Of a stretch of 64,000 bases of DNA, positions 11,815 through 24,885 are shown piece after piece. Origin of the DNA: Strongylocentrotus droebachiensis (Eukaryota; Echinodermata; Echinoidea; Camarodonta; Strongylocentrotidae); contig JAVYIG010007530.1 in the NCBI GenBank assembly GCA_035222895.1, forward strand, positions 36,820-100,819, in the 5' to 3' direction. Both the position numbers and the translations under genes were made by a program. The first letter of the stretch is position 1. Every line of letters starts with the position of its first letter. The notes beneath the pieces are model-generated. The model did not search any database. It saw nothing but the letters and a program-made list of their open reading frames with translations, and was not told where the DNA came from.

Positions 11815-13450
11815 GTATAAATGATTTTCTCTTTTTGGGGGGTTTCAAAAAACCCATTTATTTACTGCATAATGGTAGAAAATGTATTTTACTCTATTTT
11901 CAGCCAGTTTCTCTAGATCTTTTATTAGCATAACTTCAAATAATCCTCCACTTCTTCTTTCCCTCCTCTCCTTCTCCTCTTTCTAAATGTAATTCCTAAA
12001 GATGTGTTTGAAAAGAGAGAAAGGTTATTCCTGGTCAAGAGTCTTCTTCATTCTCAAACATAGAGCGATGATTTTCATCAAAAAACCTCAATAAGACCGC
12101 TATTCCCCCACTTCACCCAACCCCCTTCCTATAAAGTGAGCCGATACTAAGTCCCTTTTAATAACCCCCAATAAAACGCCCCTTAACTCTTCACCGTACT
12201 CTCTTTCAGCCGCCCCAGTTTATGACTTTCGCACTACAATGAAAAACCATCGCGAAGAAAGCACGACAAGTATTTGAACAGAATAACGACTTGTTAGGTT
12301 GTCTTCGAACGTTATAAACTAGGATTTCCCCTTTCCAAAACAATACCAACTCTTCAAAAAGTGTCGATCTTGTGTTAACATGAGTAAGGATCGATGTTAA
12401 GCATTGTTAAATGACTCAGGGGTACAAGGAAAGATGAGATTTATACGGGTCCCAAGAATTTGTCATCGGCCTTTTTTAAACCTGTTGAATTCTTTGTTTA
12501 AAGAGAAACGGGGATTATCGTGATTTTAATTTCAATTAATTCAAGCTGCTCCGATGAGTCATGGAGGAATAGGACATCCCCGAGTTTTGATGACCGCTCT
12601 TTAATTCAGCCATACGTCACTGTGAAACATGTCTTTATGTCTTCCTCTGTAAATTAGAAGGTCTGGAGTTCGAATCTTTGCCATGTTTGCCCCGTGGACT
12701 CTTCGAAACCGGGTAGAAGAAAAAAACTGATACAATCTGACCAAAATTTAATGTGGATAATCTTCTGCCTAGCCTGGCTTTTGCGGGTTAATATCTAATA
12801 GTTTTTTCAATGAAACTTAAACACACTGGTGTTTGATACCTCAAACCAGGGTCTGGCTTACTGCGCAAACACACCAACGAGACCGACAACAGACAATCAC
12901 CTCACCCCAAATGGCAAGACAAATCAGTCGGTTCGAAGTCGGTCTTGAGTCGGTTTGGTGGTGTGACTGAGGTATTACATAATGATGATAATAGAATACC
13001 AAGTTTGAAAATCCGGAAGTAGGGGTCTTATTTTGTCAAAGTTTCACTGTGGGCATGTTATCAGATAGTTCACTTTTTGAGTTGCCTCCCTCGAACCAGA
13101 TTTTATATAAATAATGCACCAATACAATAACATTAGAGTTGTTTTACAAGAGATATTGATTCTTTTTTTTGTAAATAAATGTTTTCTCTAAACATTTCCG
13201 GCCTCTTTTTCAGACCAGTCATGTCCTGCACCATATTTCCCCATTTAGTAAAAGACAACTATTAATACCTTCGAGCTAAACCGTATTTAATTAAGTAGGA
13301 GAAAATCACAATCCATTCGGTTTGATAACATGAATCGTGGACAAAAACTAACAAACTATTGAATAAAACAAAATTTCCAAATTTTCGCTCGAGCTACCGA
13401 TTTTTCTGTTATTCAGGGTTATGTTTTTTGCCGTTCGTTCTGCTGTCGGT
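11815..13450. other. No gene recognised
   Basis: No supported exon. Near 12672, GAGTTCGAATCTTTGCC resembles a decayed tRNA-type B box, with no convincing A box upstream. Confidence 0.35.
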
Positions 13451-13451
13451 C

Positions 13452-13572
13452 AGCGTTTCATGAGACCGCCATAAGTGCAAGTTCGCCGATAACCCGACGT
13501 ATATAATGTAATTAATACGCGCTTCAATGGGATATCGGTGAACTTGTACTTGTGACGGTCTCGTGAAACCAG
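13452..13572. mobile_element. Short foldback element
   Basis: GTTTCATGAGACCGCCATAA and GTGCAAGTTCGCCGATA are mirrored by TATCGGTGAACTTGTAC and TGTGACGGTCTCGTGAAAC. The arms are about 45 bp around a 30-bp centre. Two overlapping minus-strand frames here only translate the hairpin. Confidence 0.8.
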
Positions 13573-14116
13573 GCCCAGTCGGTCTGATTGTTGTGACCGG
13601 TGTATAACCAATATAATACATGCACTGGTCATCAGTAGCGCAGACCATAGAACGTTCCTGGTAATATATAAATTAGGTCTATCTGCATCTGGGCGGACCG
13701 GGACAAAGGCTACTCTTTTGCGGTCAAGGATGACCACGTCTGACCCTTCATCAAACCAGTCTGGTCCCAAACAAAAGGACCTAGACTATAAAACTTTCAA
13801 TACCTCAAACTAAATGCTTTCCCCGTGACCTAGTTTGTTTAATAATTCAAATGTAAACTTATTTGTCTAGCCATACCGCAGTTGTGTGTATGATATACAA
13901 AGGTAAATCAACAGTCAATAGTCTACCGGGGTCAAATGAATATATCATCTCATTTTCCCCGTTGTGCATAGTATTAAATGATAAGTACAGCCTCTAAGCA
14001 AGGCTAATGGTAATCATTATTCATAATTGAATGATACACGCCGATAAAACTAAAACAACAATTCTTAAAAGCTAATCACTTTTAATAATAAAAATAAAAC
14101 ATTTCTTTTGGCTGAG

Positions 14117-14350
14117 GTTCTTCTTCTGTTTCTTCTTCTTCTTCTTCTTCTTCTTCTTTTTCTGTTTCTTCTTCTTCTTGTTCTTCTTGTTGTTCTTTTT
14201 CTTCTTCTTCTTCTTCTTCTTCTTCTTCTTCTTCTTCTTTTTCTTCTTCTTCTTTTTGTTCTTCTTCGTCTTCTTCTTCCTCTTCTTCGTCTTCTTCTTC
14301 TTCTTCTTCTTTTCGTCTTCTTCTTCTTCTTCTTCTTCTTCTCCTCCTCC
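14117..14350. repeat. (CTT)n trinucleotide tract
   Basis: About 230 bp of imperfect CTT repeat with TTG and CGT interruptions. Its frames are poly-Leu, poly-Phe or poly-Ser and are not genes. Confidence 0.95.
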
Positions 14351-14620
14351 TTTAAGGTTTAAGATTCAAGATTCAAATAATTTAATTTCTCATGCAAAAC
14401 ATAATACAATGGAATAAGTATATTACAAAAAATATACAATGAAACGAGACGAAAATAATAGAAATAGCACGAGAAAAGAGGAACTAACTAGAAGCAGAGC
14501 TTTTCGAAATGTGAGTTCCTCGGAGGCTGTTTTACAGTACATAGAAAGTCAATAAATACAAAAATATGTAACAATAAAGAAATTGGAGGAAATAGAAAAA
14601 AAGAAAGAAAGATAGAAAAG
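14351..14620 (-). mobile_element. LINE 3' end with TTGAATC tail
   Basis: Minus strand reads CCATTGTATTATGTTTTGCA, then AAATTATTTGAATCTTGAAT and CTTAAACC. It resembles the tail at 10447-11035. The upstream limit is not clear. Confidence 0.4.
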
Positions 14621-14732
14621 GAAAATGAATGATTGCAAAAGCTCTAGAAAAAGGAGGTTAGATCGGCAAAATGAGGAAGAAAGGGATTGCGTCGAGAGTC
14701 AAACAAATCGAGATTCATGCATACCACCGACG

Positions 14733-14734
<2 letters not shown>

Positions 14735-14815
<81 letters not shown>

Positions 14816-14818
14816 GTC
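14735..14818. repeat. (CT)n microsatellite
   Basis: Over 80 bp of nearly pure CT. Confidence 0.95.
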
Positions 14819-15136
14819 TTCTACTGGACCACTGGACCACATGTACGAGTTCAATGATGCTGGGTTTTTTTTCCCCCATATATAAATGTGCACTATGATT
14901 GCTATTTCCGGAAATGGGTACAAAGGTATAATTTATATACAACAAAAGAGTATAAACGTGTGATTGCAGCGGTATTCTTGGTAAATGCTAGATTTTGAAA
15001 TGTGTCAAAAAAAGCCATCAATCGTCGAGGTGAAATGAAGAAATATTTGTGAAAAACACTTCCTTTCACTCTCGATACGAATTGCCTTTTTCCACGAATT
15101 TCAAAGCCTGTTGATTCATTTCAATCAAATCTTTAA

Positions 15137-15503
15137 AGGTAAAGACCAGTTTTGGAAACGCCCCAATTTCAAAAAATGAAATGGAAGCTCTCATTACCAA
15201 TCATGTGAAAGAATATGTTTTGACTAATACATGATGATAACAAATTTGCCGGGAAACCGCCTACTAATTCATATATTTTGTAAATTTGTTTCTCTCATGG
15301 TCGTGTGAGAGATATAGGGTAGTCCCATATACATCTTTCTGTGTATAGTGCTTGTAACTTTACGAAGAATGGGCCAAATTTCTTATCATTTTGATGATTC
15401 CAGAACCTTGCAGATGCTAGATGCTAGATGATCAACCTTTTCTGATCGATTCCACAACGTTTCTTTCACAATGCAATCGCATGACCATTACTGGTCTTTA
15501 CCT
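15137..15503 (+). mobile_element. TTAA-flanked MITE, family AGGTAAAGACCAGT
   Basis: Terminal inverted repeats AGGTAAAGACCAGT and ACTGGTCTTTACCT are each directly flanked by TTAA (15133-15136 and 15504-15507). TTAA duplication is characteristic of piggyBac-type transposition. The 367-bp interior has no transposase frame. Two further copies lie at 60374-60566 (partial) and 60570-60957 (inverted), and a distant relative begins at 63491. Confidence 0.85.
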
Positions 15504-15617
15504 TTAAAGATGATTTCAATATCATGTATTCCACAGAAATGTGTATATCAAGAGTCAGTATCCATTGAATAAAATGACAATGCGCAATATCATTCCTAAT
15601 ATAGATAAGTACAAATT

Positions 15618-15930
15618 GCTTTCCAGTATACCATACCAAAACTATGGAACAATCTCCCAGAGTCTCTAAAACGTTGTCCTTCACTACATCAGTTTAAATC
15701 CAACTTAAAAACATATCTGTTTCGATCATGCCAGTCTTAAACTTAAATTTAAATTTATGTAGTAAACATGTGAATTTTGTAATTGATTTGATAATTGTAA
15801 TTGCTAAACGGTGAAAGCTCAATATTCTTCATGTCTTTTCTCTCTTCTCTCTCTCTCTCGTATCTAAGCGCATAGAGACAATTTTGTAATATGCGCTATA
15901 TAAGAATTGAACATTATTATTATTATTATT
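15618..15930 (+). mobile_element. LINE remnant: reverse transcriptase C-terminus, 3' UTR and tail
   Basis: The frame 15618-15740 encodes a peptide containing IPKLWNNLPESLKR, then FKSNLKTYLFRS and a stop. This matches the usual C-terminal pattern of LINE ORF2 proteins (P.LWN.LP...FK..LK.YLF). It is followed by about 110 bp of UTR, a CT tract, and the tail AAGCGCATAGAGAC...ATGCGCTATATAAG(...)(ATT)n. Only the last 40 codons survive. Its tail is shared with SINE 19914-20207. Confidence 0.75.
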
Positions 15931-15934
15931 TCAG

Positions 15935-17500
15935 GATTGCAACTACCTTCGAAAAATCCCCCAACTATACCTTATAAAAATCATGTTCGGATGACATATA
16001 TTATTGCTGCACATACAATGTATGCACACGTCATTAATCTTCCAGCCCATTAATGCCACTATTTATTTCAAAATTCGAAAATGAAGCTCGTTAAAAAATG
16101 GGTATAATTTTGAATGTATTTTGGCCGCCGTTTTTTTTGTGGTCTATTTGGAGATAAAATTGAGATATCACAAAGAGCGCACACTGTCCACGTTTGAGGG
16201 ACATAAGGGATTTCCCCCCCCCCCCCCCCCCCGAGAAAGCTTCGTAACGTACCACGAGCAGGTTTGTCAGGATACCGCAACATAAAGAAAAAAGAAAAAG
16301 AGGGCCTGGGATCGCTAATTCAACATCTCCCCCTTATTTTAAATATTTGTTGATAAGAATATATATATACACGCCTATTATGCGAGTGTATATACGTAGA
16401 TTTGAATCCAAAACAAATTCGGCAATAATGGTCATAAACTGACTGACTTGCCTAAATTAAACAACAACAACAACATAATCACTGTAAAATTCGTACATTT
16501 CAAACAGTGACATACAAGGCCATCGAATTTGCCTTACGTTGATTTTTCGAAAGCAGTTGCGGTTGTGTTTATTGAAAGTACAGTGTACTTCAAATTATGC
16601 AAATCAATTTACCAGTTTGTTTGTTTTCCTCAAATAATCCCCGTTTTCTGTTGGTAACTATCTATCTATTTATCTATATGTACATGTACTTATCGTACTT
16701 TTTTTCTAATATGATAATTATCATTTGAAAAGAATGACTTCCCTGTCTTATAATTTTGAAAATAAAATTTGAATTTTGACGGGGGGGGGGGGGGTTCGTC
16801 CTTCACTAGTGCATTGACATCCTACCAAAACGAGGGACCGTCCTGAATGAACTGCACACTCATTCTCAGGAGATGGCGCCCTTGCAAAATGCGCAACAAG
16901 GCAAATTGAATGCATGTTTTCAACTACTAAAGCTCATCCTGTAAGGTTACAGTTCATTGATCTTCTCTGCAAACATAAAAGCACTACGTCCACCATTATA
17001 CTTAAATGTAACCTATATCTTTAGGAGCAACTTCTTACACCGTCAAGTCTGAGAGTAAAGATTTTAAATGAATGATTATATAATTACATCTTTTTTGAAG
17101 TACAATTCATGTTTCTAAGTTAAATTTAATTTCCTTCTACTATTTATCACGTAAAGTGCTCGACCAGTGAAGCCTAACTTCACATTGGCCAACCAGACGG
17201 CTCCTTTCTTCATGTCTCAAAATGATACATCGATTTTCATTGGCTTATGATTATTAGAAAATTGTGAACATAATCATTTAAGTACTCGTTTTTTTTTTGC
17301 TTGTCAAATAGAACTGTTTAATCACGCAGCGCCGTTAGAAATAATTCCAACAGTCATGGTTACAAAGGGTTTCCTCTTTGATGCAGGCTTCGACACATCG
17401 GAAAGAATAAATTACACCTCTTTTTTAAATTGAAATAAATATGTAAATGTTTTGGTGAGAAGGAGTGACGGTTGATCACAGTGTGTGTGTTTGGATATGG
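15935..17500. other. No gene recognised
   Basis: Contains a 19-base poly-C run (16214-16232), a 14-base poly-G run (16781-16794) and AT-rich sequence. No exon is supported. Confidence 0.45.
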
Positions 17501-17510
17501 GTATGTTTGT

Positions 17511-17746
17511 GTGAGGGAGAGATAGATGTGGGAGCCAGAGAGGAAGAGATAGAGGAGGCGAGAGGAGGAAAGAGTGAGAGGGAAAGAGAGAAGGAAAGAG
17601 TGAGAGGGAAAGAGAGAAGGAAAGAGTGAGAGGGAAAGAGAGAAGGAAAGAGTGAGAGGGAAAGAGAGAAGGAAGAGGAGAGAGAAAAAAGAGAGGAGGA
17701 AGGGAAGGGGTGAGAGAGAGAGAGAGGGGGGAGGGGGGAGAAAGCG

Positions 17747-17785
<39 letters not shown>

Positions 17786-17795
17786 GAGGAAATTG
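17511..17795. repeat. GA microsatellite with a 26-bp minisatellite core
   Basis: Between about 17573 and 17675 the unit GTGAGAGGGAAAGAGAGAAG plus GAAAGA repeats four times almost perfectly. Outside it the tract is simple (GA)n. Confidence 0.9.
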
Positions 17796-17799
17796 AAGG

Positions 17800-19160
17800 G
17801 GGGAAATGATGCAGAGAGATATATTCATATGGGTGAATGAAGAGAGCAAGTTGATTGGATATAAATCAGAAAGCTCCTGGTTTAACCAGTTTGTACAAGC
17901 GAAAAATTACAGGAAGACATTAATGAAAAGGAATTTCAGGAGCCTATCAACAACAACAACAAAATCTTGTAGCTGGAAAATTGAAAACTTCTGTCCATCG
18001 AAACTGACTCACTCTCGGTGACCATAGCATTGCCACAATATTTTTTTTTTGTAGATGTAATACTAATTTGTTTTGACCGGGTGATGGCGTCCTATTATTT
18101 CTGGTGCTGCGAGACCTTAATCTTACATTTTCTATTTCTACTTCTTGTATCTCCATTGATGTCCAATATAGTCAAAGGGTAGTTATGATACTTCTACTTT
18201 TCTTATTCGACTTATACCAGGCATTATCATTCTTGAATGTGTATAACATCACTTGCATTTTAACAGAACAAATATCACCTTAATGCAAAAGCTCAGATAA
18301 TAAGGAATGTGTAATTCAACAAAATGAAAATCAGGAGACGAGAAATAATGTTTCCCCGTGCATATCAAAAGTGAGATAGCTTTTGTTTCAAAAGAATATA
18401 AAGAGACTTTTATCCTAAAGTATACCATTTATGATCCGAATTCATTTAGGGCTTTATGGTCCCAATTAAAAATAGCGGTTTATCTACGACTGTCATGTTT
18501 TTTCAACAGCGCCATCTTTCGGTGAAGGTTGTCGTAGAGAAATTTCAGGTTGTCCTCATATTTTGTAAGTCTCACCTCCCTGTTTTAAAAAGGTGCCATC
18601 TATTTATTAGTGTTATTTTATTATTCCGACCTTATTCGACCATGAGGTTACTATTGCTTGTTCTGATTTTCGTGTATTTAGCTATGCGATTTGTCAATAT
18701 TGGTAATAAATAGTTTCCAATTTGTAATTTGCCTTTAGGATTTTATATTTTATTTAAATTTTGTAGAGTATTCAATATTATTTTATTTGATAGACTGCCT
18801 TTCCAGGATTTTATATTTCTATCTTGCGATTCATTAAAGTATATAGCTTTCTTTAATATATATTTGTAGAAAATGTATTATGGTTTTACCAGATGTGATC
18901 TATTTGTTTTAAAATATATAAACAGGATGACAAATCTAATGAGTTTATAAAAATATTCATGTAATTGCAATAACTGATGTTAATGATTTTGCCTTCAATC
19001 CAAGCAGCTAACATCATATTTTAATGCTGTTATTGCGAGGGGGAATCGTCCGGTTTCCGCTAAGAAACACAATCGAAATGATTATGGGGCGGGGGTATAA
19101 AAGACCCGTCTGAACCATACATTTTGGAATGAATTTGTTTCGATACACCCCATGCACACA
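17800..19160. other. No gene recognised
   Basis: AT-rich. Two short frames on opposite strands lack supporting features. Confidence 0.45.
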
Positions 19161-19164
19161 CCTA

Positions 19165-19345
19165 CTCACACCCCTCTCTCTCTCTTCTTCTTTTTCTTTC
19201 ACTCTCCTCCGTTCTCTTTCTCTTCCTGACTTTCTCTTCCCTTTCTTCTTTTTCTTCTTCTTACCCTCTCTTGTCTTTACACATACCAGTTCTCTCTCTT
19301 CCTGTATACTCCCCCTCATGCGCGCTCTCTCTCTCTCTCTCTCAG
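19165..19345. repeat. CT-rich microsatellite
   Basis: Imperfect CT/CTT tract ending in (CT)n. Confidence 0.85.
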
Positions 19346-19913
19346 CAGTGAATCAATCAAATGGTAACCTTTCCCTCACATTCTATTTTGTTTCTTCTGT
19401 CACTCTCCCTCATATTCCACCTCCTACTCCTCCTTTCCTGCATTCTTCCATTCACGTTCAATGTCATCACATCTCAAAATCCAATCCACTTTTTGCTGAA
19501 AGTAAGGTAGACAAAATTAACACGGAATGATAACAACCTGAAAAAATAATTTGCATTTATACAAATCATTAATGAAATTTGTCTTTGATCTATTATATAA
19601 AAATGTTTTGTTCTCATCATCAATAATTTTGTTCATCAATACAAAAAAACAATGTATGTTCAGTGAAATATGATAACAGACAAGCGAGAAATTGAAAATA
19701 AACAGCATTTTTGCATCAACACCATAACAAGAACAGAACAAAATGTGAATAACAAAGATTTAAGTATTCTATATACTATACAGAAAGCAATACATAGGTA
19801 TTATAATGTTGTACTGATCTCCATTATAATAATGTTAATTTGGCATATATGTGCACACGAAGGATATATTTCAAATGAGTTTAGGTTTTTTTGCCAACGC
19901 AATGATACAAAGA

Positions 19914-20207
19914 GATAATAATAATATTCAGTTCTTGTACAGCACATAATACTTCATGAAATAACATCTCTATGCGCTTCCAAAGAGCTATGGAAATTAT
20001 TACCCTAGCTTTAGCTCCGGCAGCCGTTATCAGCGCATAGTGCATTTCAAGGAATAATCCTACCAGGAACCCATTTACCTCACCTGGGTTGAGTGTGGCA
20101 AATGTAGATTAATGTCTTGCCAAAGAACATTAGTGCTGTGGCGGGACTTGAACCGCGGACCTTGTGATCCACAGTCCGGTGACGTATCCACTCGACCACA
20201 ACACCTC
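19914..20207 (-). mobile_element. tRNA-derived SINE, near full length
   Basis: On the minus strand it starts with AGGTGTTGTGG. The A box is TGGTCGAGTGG (20198-20188) and the B box GGTTCAAGTCC (20154-20144). The body includes GCACTAATGTTCTTTGGCAA and GGTAAATGGG. It ends with AAGCGCATAGAGATG...GTGCTGTACAAGAACTGAAT and (ATT)n. The end is strongly similar to the LINE tail at 15862-15930, which suggests mobilisation by that LINE. It lies downstream of the gene, on the same strand. Confidence 0.85.
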
Positions 20208-20214
20208 TACAGAT

Positions 20215-22003
20215 GACATAAAGGATAGTCGCGTTACCCTGAGAAATGTATTTATTTATTATTAATTAATTAATTCCTTTTTACTTATTTATTTACCTTG
20301 GTCTTTAACTATTGATTTGTTTGTCGAGTGCTGATAACATCTTCGCAAAGAATGCAGAATACCTTTGTGAATAGATATAATATAACAGTAAATTCTTAAA
20401 GAATATTCCTACATAAACATGAAATTACCAAGAATTTCTAAATGTTGCATGACCTCATGCAACTCGAGTTTTAAACATGAATATTACCAAATACCAATAC
20501 CAACACCAACTTAACATAATAGTCAATTTAAAGTAATAAGAAAGACAATTCAATTTTGACTTGCTATCTCCGCTTTTCTCCACCTTGGCAGAATACTTTC
20601 ATCACTTTGTTTTCAAGTGAAAACTTGTGATGAAAATTTAACATTACTAAAAGTTTATTAATTAGTAACGTTGGGTTTCCATTTGTGATAAATATCACAA
20701 ATGCTTACAGCAAAAAAATTAACATTTTAAAAATCATAAGGAATTACTGCATTGTGTATGAAACAGTCTCTAAATCATATCGTTCGAAATATATAATTTA
20801 GCTTACCAAAATTGTACTTAAATAACTATAATGAAATAACTATAATTAATTATTCGTGCTTTTGAGTAATGAAAATATATTGAATTTCAAAATGCATTTT
20901 ATAATAATGTGAACAAGCATCTCACAAATGAGATGGATTTAATAAAATTATAGGCAAGTAAAAGGCGAATAAACTCTATAAACTCTAACATTAGAAACTT
21001 AACAAATTGAGTTGACTTGCATATGAGATGATTTCAAATATTTTTCAATACTAATTCTGTGATTTCTGTTTTGTTTGAACAATTATCATAATCATGATTC
21101 ATGATTTGGAAGATTATATGATATCTTTTGGAACACAACACTTTGGATATCACATGTATGAGTTGATGAACACTCATATTACACAATTTTCAACTCATCA
21201 TAATACAAACTCATGTCATCATTATCATATGATCTGTACGCTTTCTTTCAAATTAATATAATCATGATTTAAATTTGGAAAATTTGTTAATATTATATAG
21301 AACTGAACAATCAGAACGCAACATAACGAGTTCCTGAACTAAAATATCACATGGGCATTCATAAACAGTTGCTACATAATACTGATTATTTGTTATCGTA
21401 TGATCAATATATAATTCTTTTTAACGAAATCATCATAATCACGTTAACAATGATTAAATAATTATCTTTCTGGAAGAAACAAAATATTTTAAAGTCAGCT
21501 GATCTTGACAAAAAAAAAGAAAAATATAAATTTCTAATATTCTATAATATCCTCAATAAGCACCATTTTCATTACATTTTTAAAATTTAATAACAAAATC
21601 TTAGAGCCCTCTTTTTGCTCATGTTCATCAAGGACAGAAAAAAAAAAAAATTAGTTTTTTTTCTCATGAACTTCTCAATCTAGCATCATAAAATTGATGA
21701 AAAGAAATCGAAAATGTTCTGCATGACCCATGCCCATTTTAGTTTCACTGCTACATGGACATGTATATATATATATATATATATATATATGCCACTTGAA
21801 ATTAAATTTTCAAATAAGCAACACAATGGAAGGTTGCAGATATCATTTCAACAGACTTTTTGCGCGTCGATTTTCTTAGTTAGATGCAGGACCTTTTGTT
21901 AAAAAAATATAATTTAGCAATGAAATACCAAGAGTACTCCATCCAAATTGATGGGTATAAATGATCAAATTTAAACCTTAATAGCGTTCGACCAACAGAT
22001 AAA
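20215..22003. other. AT-rich stretch downstream of the gene
   Basis: Very AT-rich. It holds a perfect short palindrome (ATTTGTGATA and TATCACAAAT, near 20681-20702), a (TA)n run at 21762-21790, and two loosely similar ATAATCATGATT-containing blocks near 21090 and 21260. Any 3' UTR of the minus-strand gene would lie at its upper end. Confidence 0.4.
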
Positions 22004-22004
22004 C

Positions 22005-22010
22005 TTTAAT
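22005..22010 (-). promoter_or_regulatory. Possible polyadenylation signal ATTAAA
   Basis: Minus-strand ATTAAA lies about 210 nt past the stop codon of the PPxY gene and is the nearest signal variant I see. AATAAA words also occur further down (about 20655 and 20250), so the 3' UTR could be longer. Confidence 0.25.
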
Positions 22011-22219
22011 TATAACATGATCCTCAACAATTGTTACAAAAACATCATCAATCGATTCCAAAAATGACAAGGCTTTTATAAAATTAAAGAAGGTATAGGT
22101 ATAAAATTGCTCAGTCTCTTTTTCACCTATTCAAGTACATGGTCTTCTGAGTTGAAGAAAAAAAAATGGGTTGAACACGCCCTCAAATATTTCTATAAGA
22201 TGGGGTACATTGATTTCAG

Positions 22220-24885
22220 TCATATAATGGTCTCTTCATATTCCTCTAAGAGATCGTTCAATTGGCCTTTCTGTAGGGCATTGGCAAGTGCCTTGGTGGC
22301 CACGTAGGCTCTTTGAGCCTTCACGGGAGTGCTTCGGACAGTCCTGAAGGGATGGATCTCTGCAGCAGGTTTCCCATCAGTTCTACTCCTGGACACCATC
22401 TCAGGCTTGGAAGAATTGCTTGAGGATTGCTGGAAGGAACGTGGCTGAGTTGTTGTGGCTCCGGGTAACGATAGGGGGTGGAGGGGGACAGTGGAAAAGT
22501 TAGGTAGGGCTTGGTTGTGGGAAGGGGGTCGAGGGATCTGAGATGAGTTCGCGAGATACTGAGGTTGTGATGAAACGAGGGATGATTGAGACGACCTGAT
22601 GGGCGCAACGGGGCGAGGACGTTTGGGGTATTGGTTCTTTTGCGGGGCGTCTCGATTCGCTTCTTGATCGACCTGAAAGCTCCTGGAGTAAGGTGAAGGG
22701 GCGGAAGATGATGAGGACGTGTTGGGAGGGGGCGAGCGTGAAGCAGGTCCAGCGATGCGAGCTAGAAGGTCTGCCCTAGCTCTCCTAGGAGAGACAGCAT
22801 TGGAAGATCTAGAAGGAGAGGAGACGGACGATGGGACCGAGGAGGGCCTCGAAGATGTCAACGTCACAGATGATGCTGATGATGACGGTGAGGTTGGGTA
22901 CTGTCTGGGTGATGATAGTGAAGATGATGGATAGCTTGGAGACACTGGGGAGGGGTGTCGCCTTGAGGAAGTTGAAGATGGAGGAGAAATAGCAAGCGAT
23001 GAGGATAATGAAAGTCTAGGTAAGGAATGAGATACTATTGGCTGAGGATGATCACGGAATGTGTTTACTCTCCTGTCGTAACCCTCATTTTCCCCTGAAC
23101 CCCCTCTTGAGCATCTCTCATCCCTTTGATTATTCTGCTCGCGAATGTCATTTTCTGAAAGAGCTTCCCCATGTCTTATTCTATCTGAAAGCCCTGTTGT
23201 CTCCCTTACAGCGCAACCTGGGATTGGCCTATCCAAAGGTTCACCAACCTCTGGGTTCCTCTGGCCAGACCCAGTCCTGTCAGGCTCCTCTCTAGTGATA
23301 TTCCTCTGAGGTAACCGTTGGTTACCCTGGTAAGGCGGTGGAGGCGATGTCAGGTTCGGTCTCCTTGCATAGTTTGGAAGAGATCTATTCCTTGTCTTAT
23401 ACGGAGGAGGGGCGTACGCAGGTACCCTCCTGCCTCCGTACGGTGGGGGCTGTCTACCGTCATGAGTTCTACCTGCCCTCTCCAGCTCAATACCCTCACC
23501 ACCATCCTGCGTCGACTGTTCTCTGGAAGTATCCCCATACCCTACAACATCCGGGAGCCCTTGTTCTTGGCTTGCACTCTCATCCCAACTCCTGCTTCCA
23601 GCCCTGCCCCTACCAACCCTCTCCTGCATCTCCCGAGAATGTCCTCTCCGTTCTTGTTCATTCAAATCCAAGCTATACACTGTATCACTATAATCATTCA
23701 TGTGATTCCTGCCATCAGCTGCGTTAGTACTATACCTGGATGCATCGCTTTCAAACTGTCTCCGTCTCTCCGGCGAGCCGTTCCGCTCTTCTCGTGATGG
23801 TGAAGACTGGAGAGACGGGATGGATTCATAGATTGAATTTTCAGCCAACTCAGGTCTCCAGTTACTAGGCAAAGTTCTTGCTTCGTGAATATCTGCCTGA
23901 ACATCAACCCTACTTTGTAAATGAATTGGTTCACTCCTAATGGGAGTCTCCTCCACTCTCGAGGTTCCTTCGCGAGAACTCTCGACATTTCTTGCAGGGT
24001 ATACAACATCACTTGTTCTAGTTGCTGTGCTCGAATGAGTTCTAACAACGTTATGCCTGCCTTCATACGGCGGTGGAAGCGTCCGTCTCCTGCTGGGTGA
24101 ATCTTGCGTATGATCGGTTGGGGAAGGATTCCCATAAACCTCAGTCTCTCTCTGATATGAAACAACTTCTTCTGTCTCATCTCTATAACCATCATCTACA
24201 TTTATTGCAAAGTCTGTAGAGCTGTCCTGCCTTTGGTACTGAGCTTCCGTATCTGGAGGAGGAGGAGGTCTCGGCCTCTGGCGATTCCGGGCATTCCTGC
24301 TCAAGAGAGTAGGATCAGAGAGGCTATACCTATGCCCGCTTCTCCTAATCTGATCGCGGTACAGCTCCGGAGGCAAACTGTTTGGATCATCCTGGGTGTT
24401 CGTCGTTGATTCCGACTGCCTCGATCGTTCCTCCACGATCTGTCGCTGATGCGCGGAACGAGAGCTCCACTCTGCGCTCTGGTCCGAGCTAAGCCTCAGC
24501 GACTGGTGGATCGTTCGGTCCCTAAGTCCTGTCTGGTGTTGGTACACCCCTGGAGCAACACTACGCCGATCGCTTTGTCTACTTCCGCGGCTCCTGTCGT
24601 CCCTCGTCACCGCACCCTCTCCAAGCTCAGACTCCTGGTTCGCCCCTGGGCTTCGATTTCCAGAGACACCGCTACCGGCGACTCCGGTATTCTGCGCTGG
24701 AGATGGGGCCCCAGGTCCTGTTGATGGGGTGGTGTTTGCAGAGCTTCCTGTGAAGCTTCTCCCAACCACTGGTGTTGATTGGAGACTGGGTGCAAACAAA
24801 GTGTAAGGCGGTGGAGGCTCTAAGGGTAAACCACTGGGTCCTAGAGCTGCAGCGAGAGGGGTGATACCACCGCCAGGCATCTCAT
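22220..24885 (-). CDS. ENTREP-like gene, terminal exon 6 (residues 288-1175)
   Basis: A single 2666-nt exon follows the acceptor TTTGCTTTCTAG and ends with TGA. It encodes most of the tail: five PPPY motifs, Arg/Ser/Glu-rich stretches, a Ser/Pro-rich block (about residues 920-1010), and a C-terminus that changes character to a charged, helix-prone segment (ALANALQKGQLNDLLEEYEE). That end may be a separate functional piece. GC and codon pattern differ clearly from the flanking introns. Long antisense frames here are shadows. Confidence 0.9.

Noticed and set aside
22719-24724. Reading frames on the plus strand and in other minus frames across exon 6
   Set aside because: They are antisense or out-of-frame shadows of a GC-rich, Ser/Arg-rich coding exon whose splice phases are consistent.
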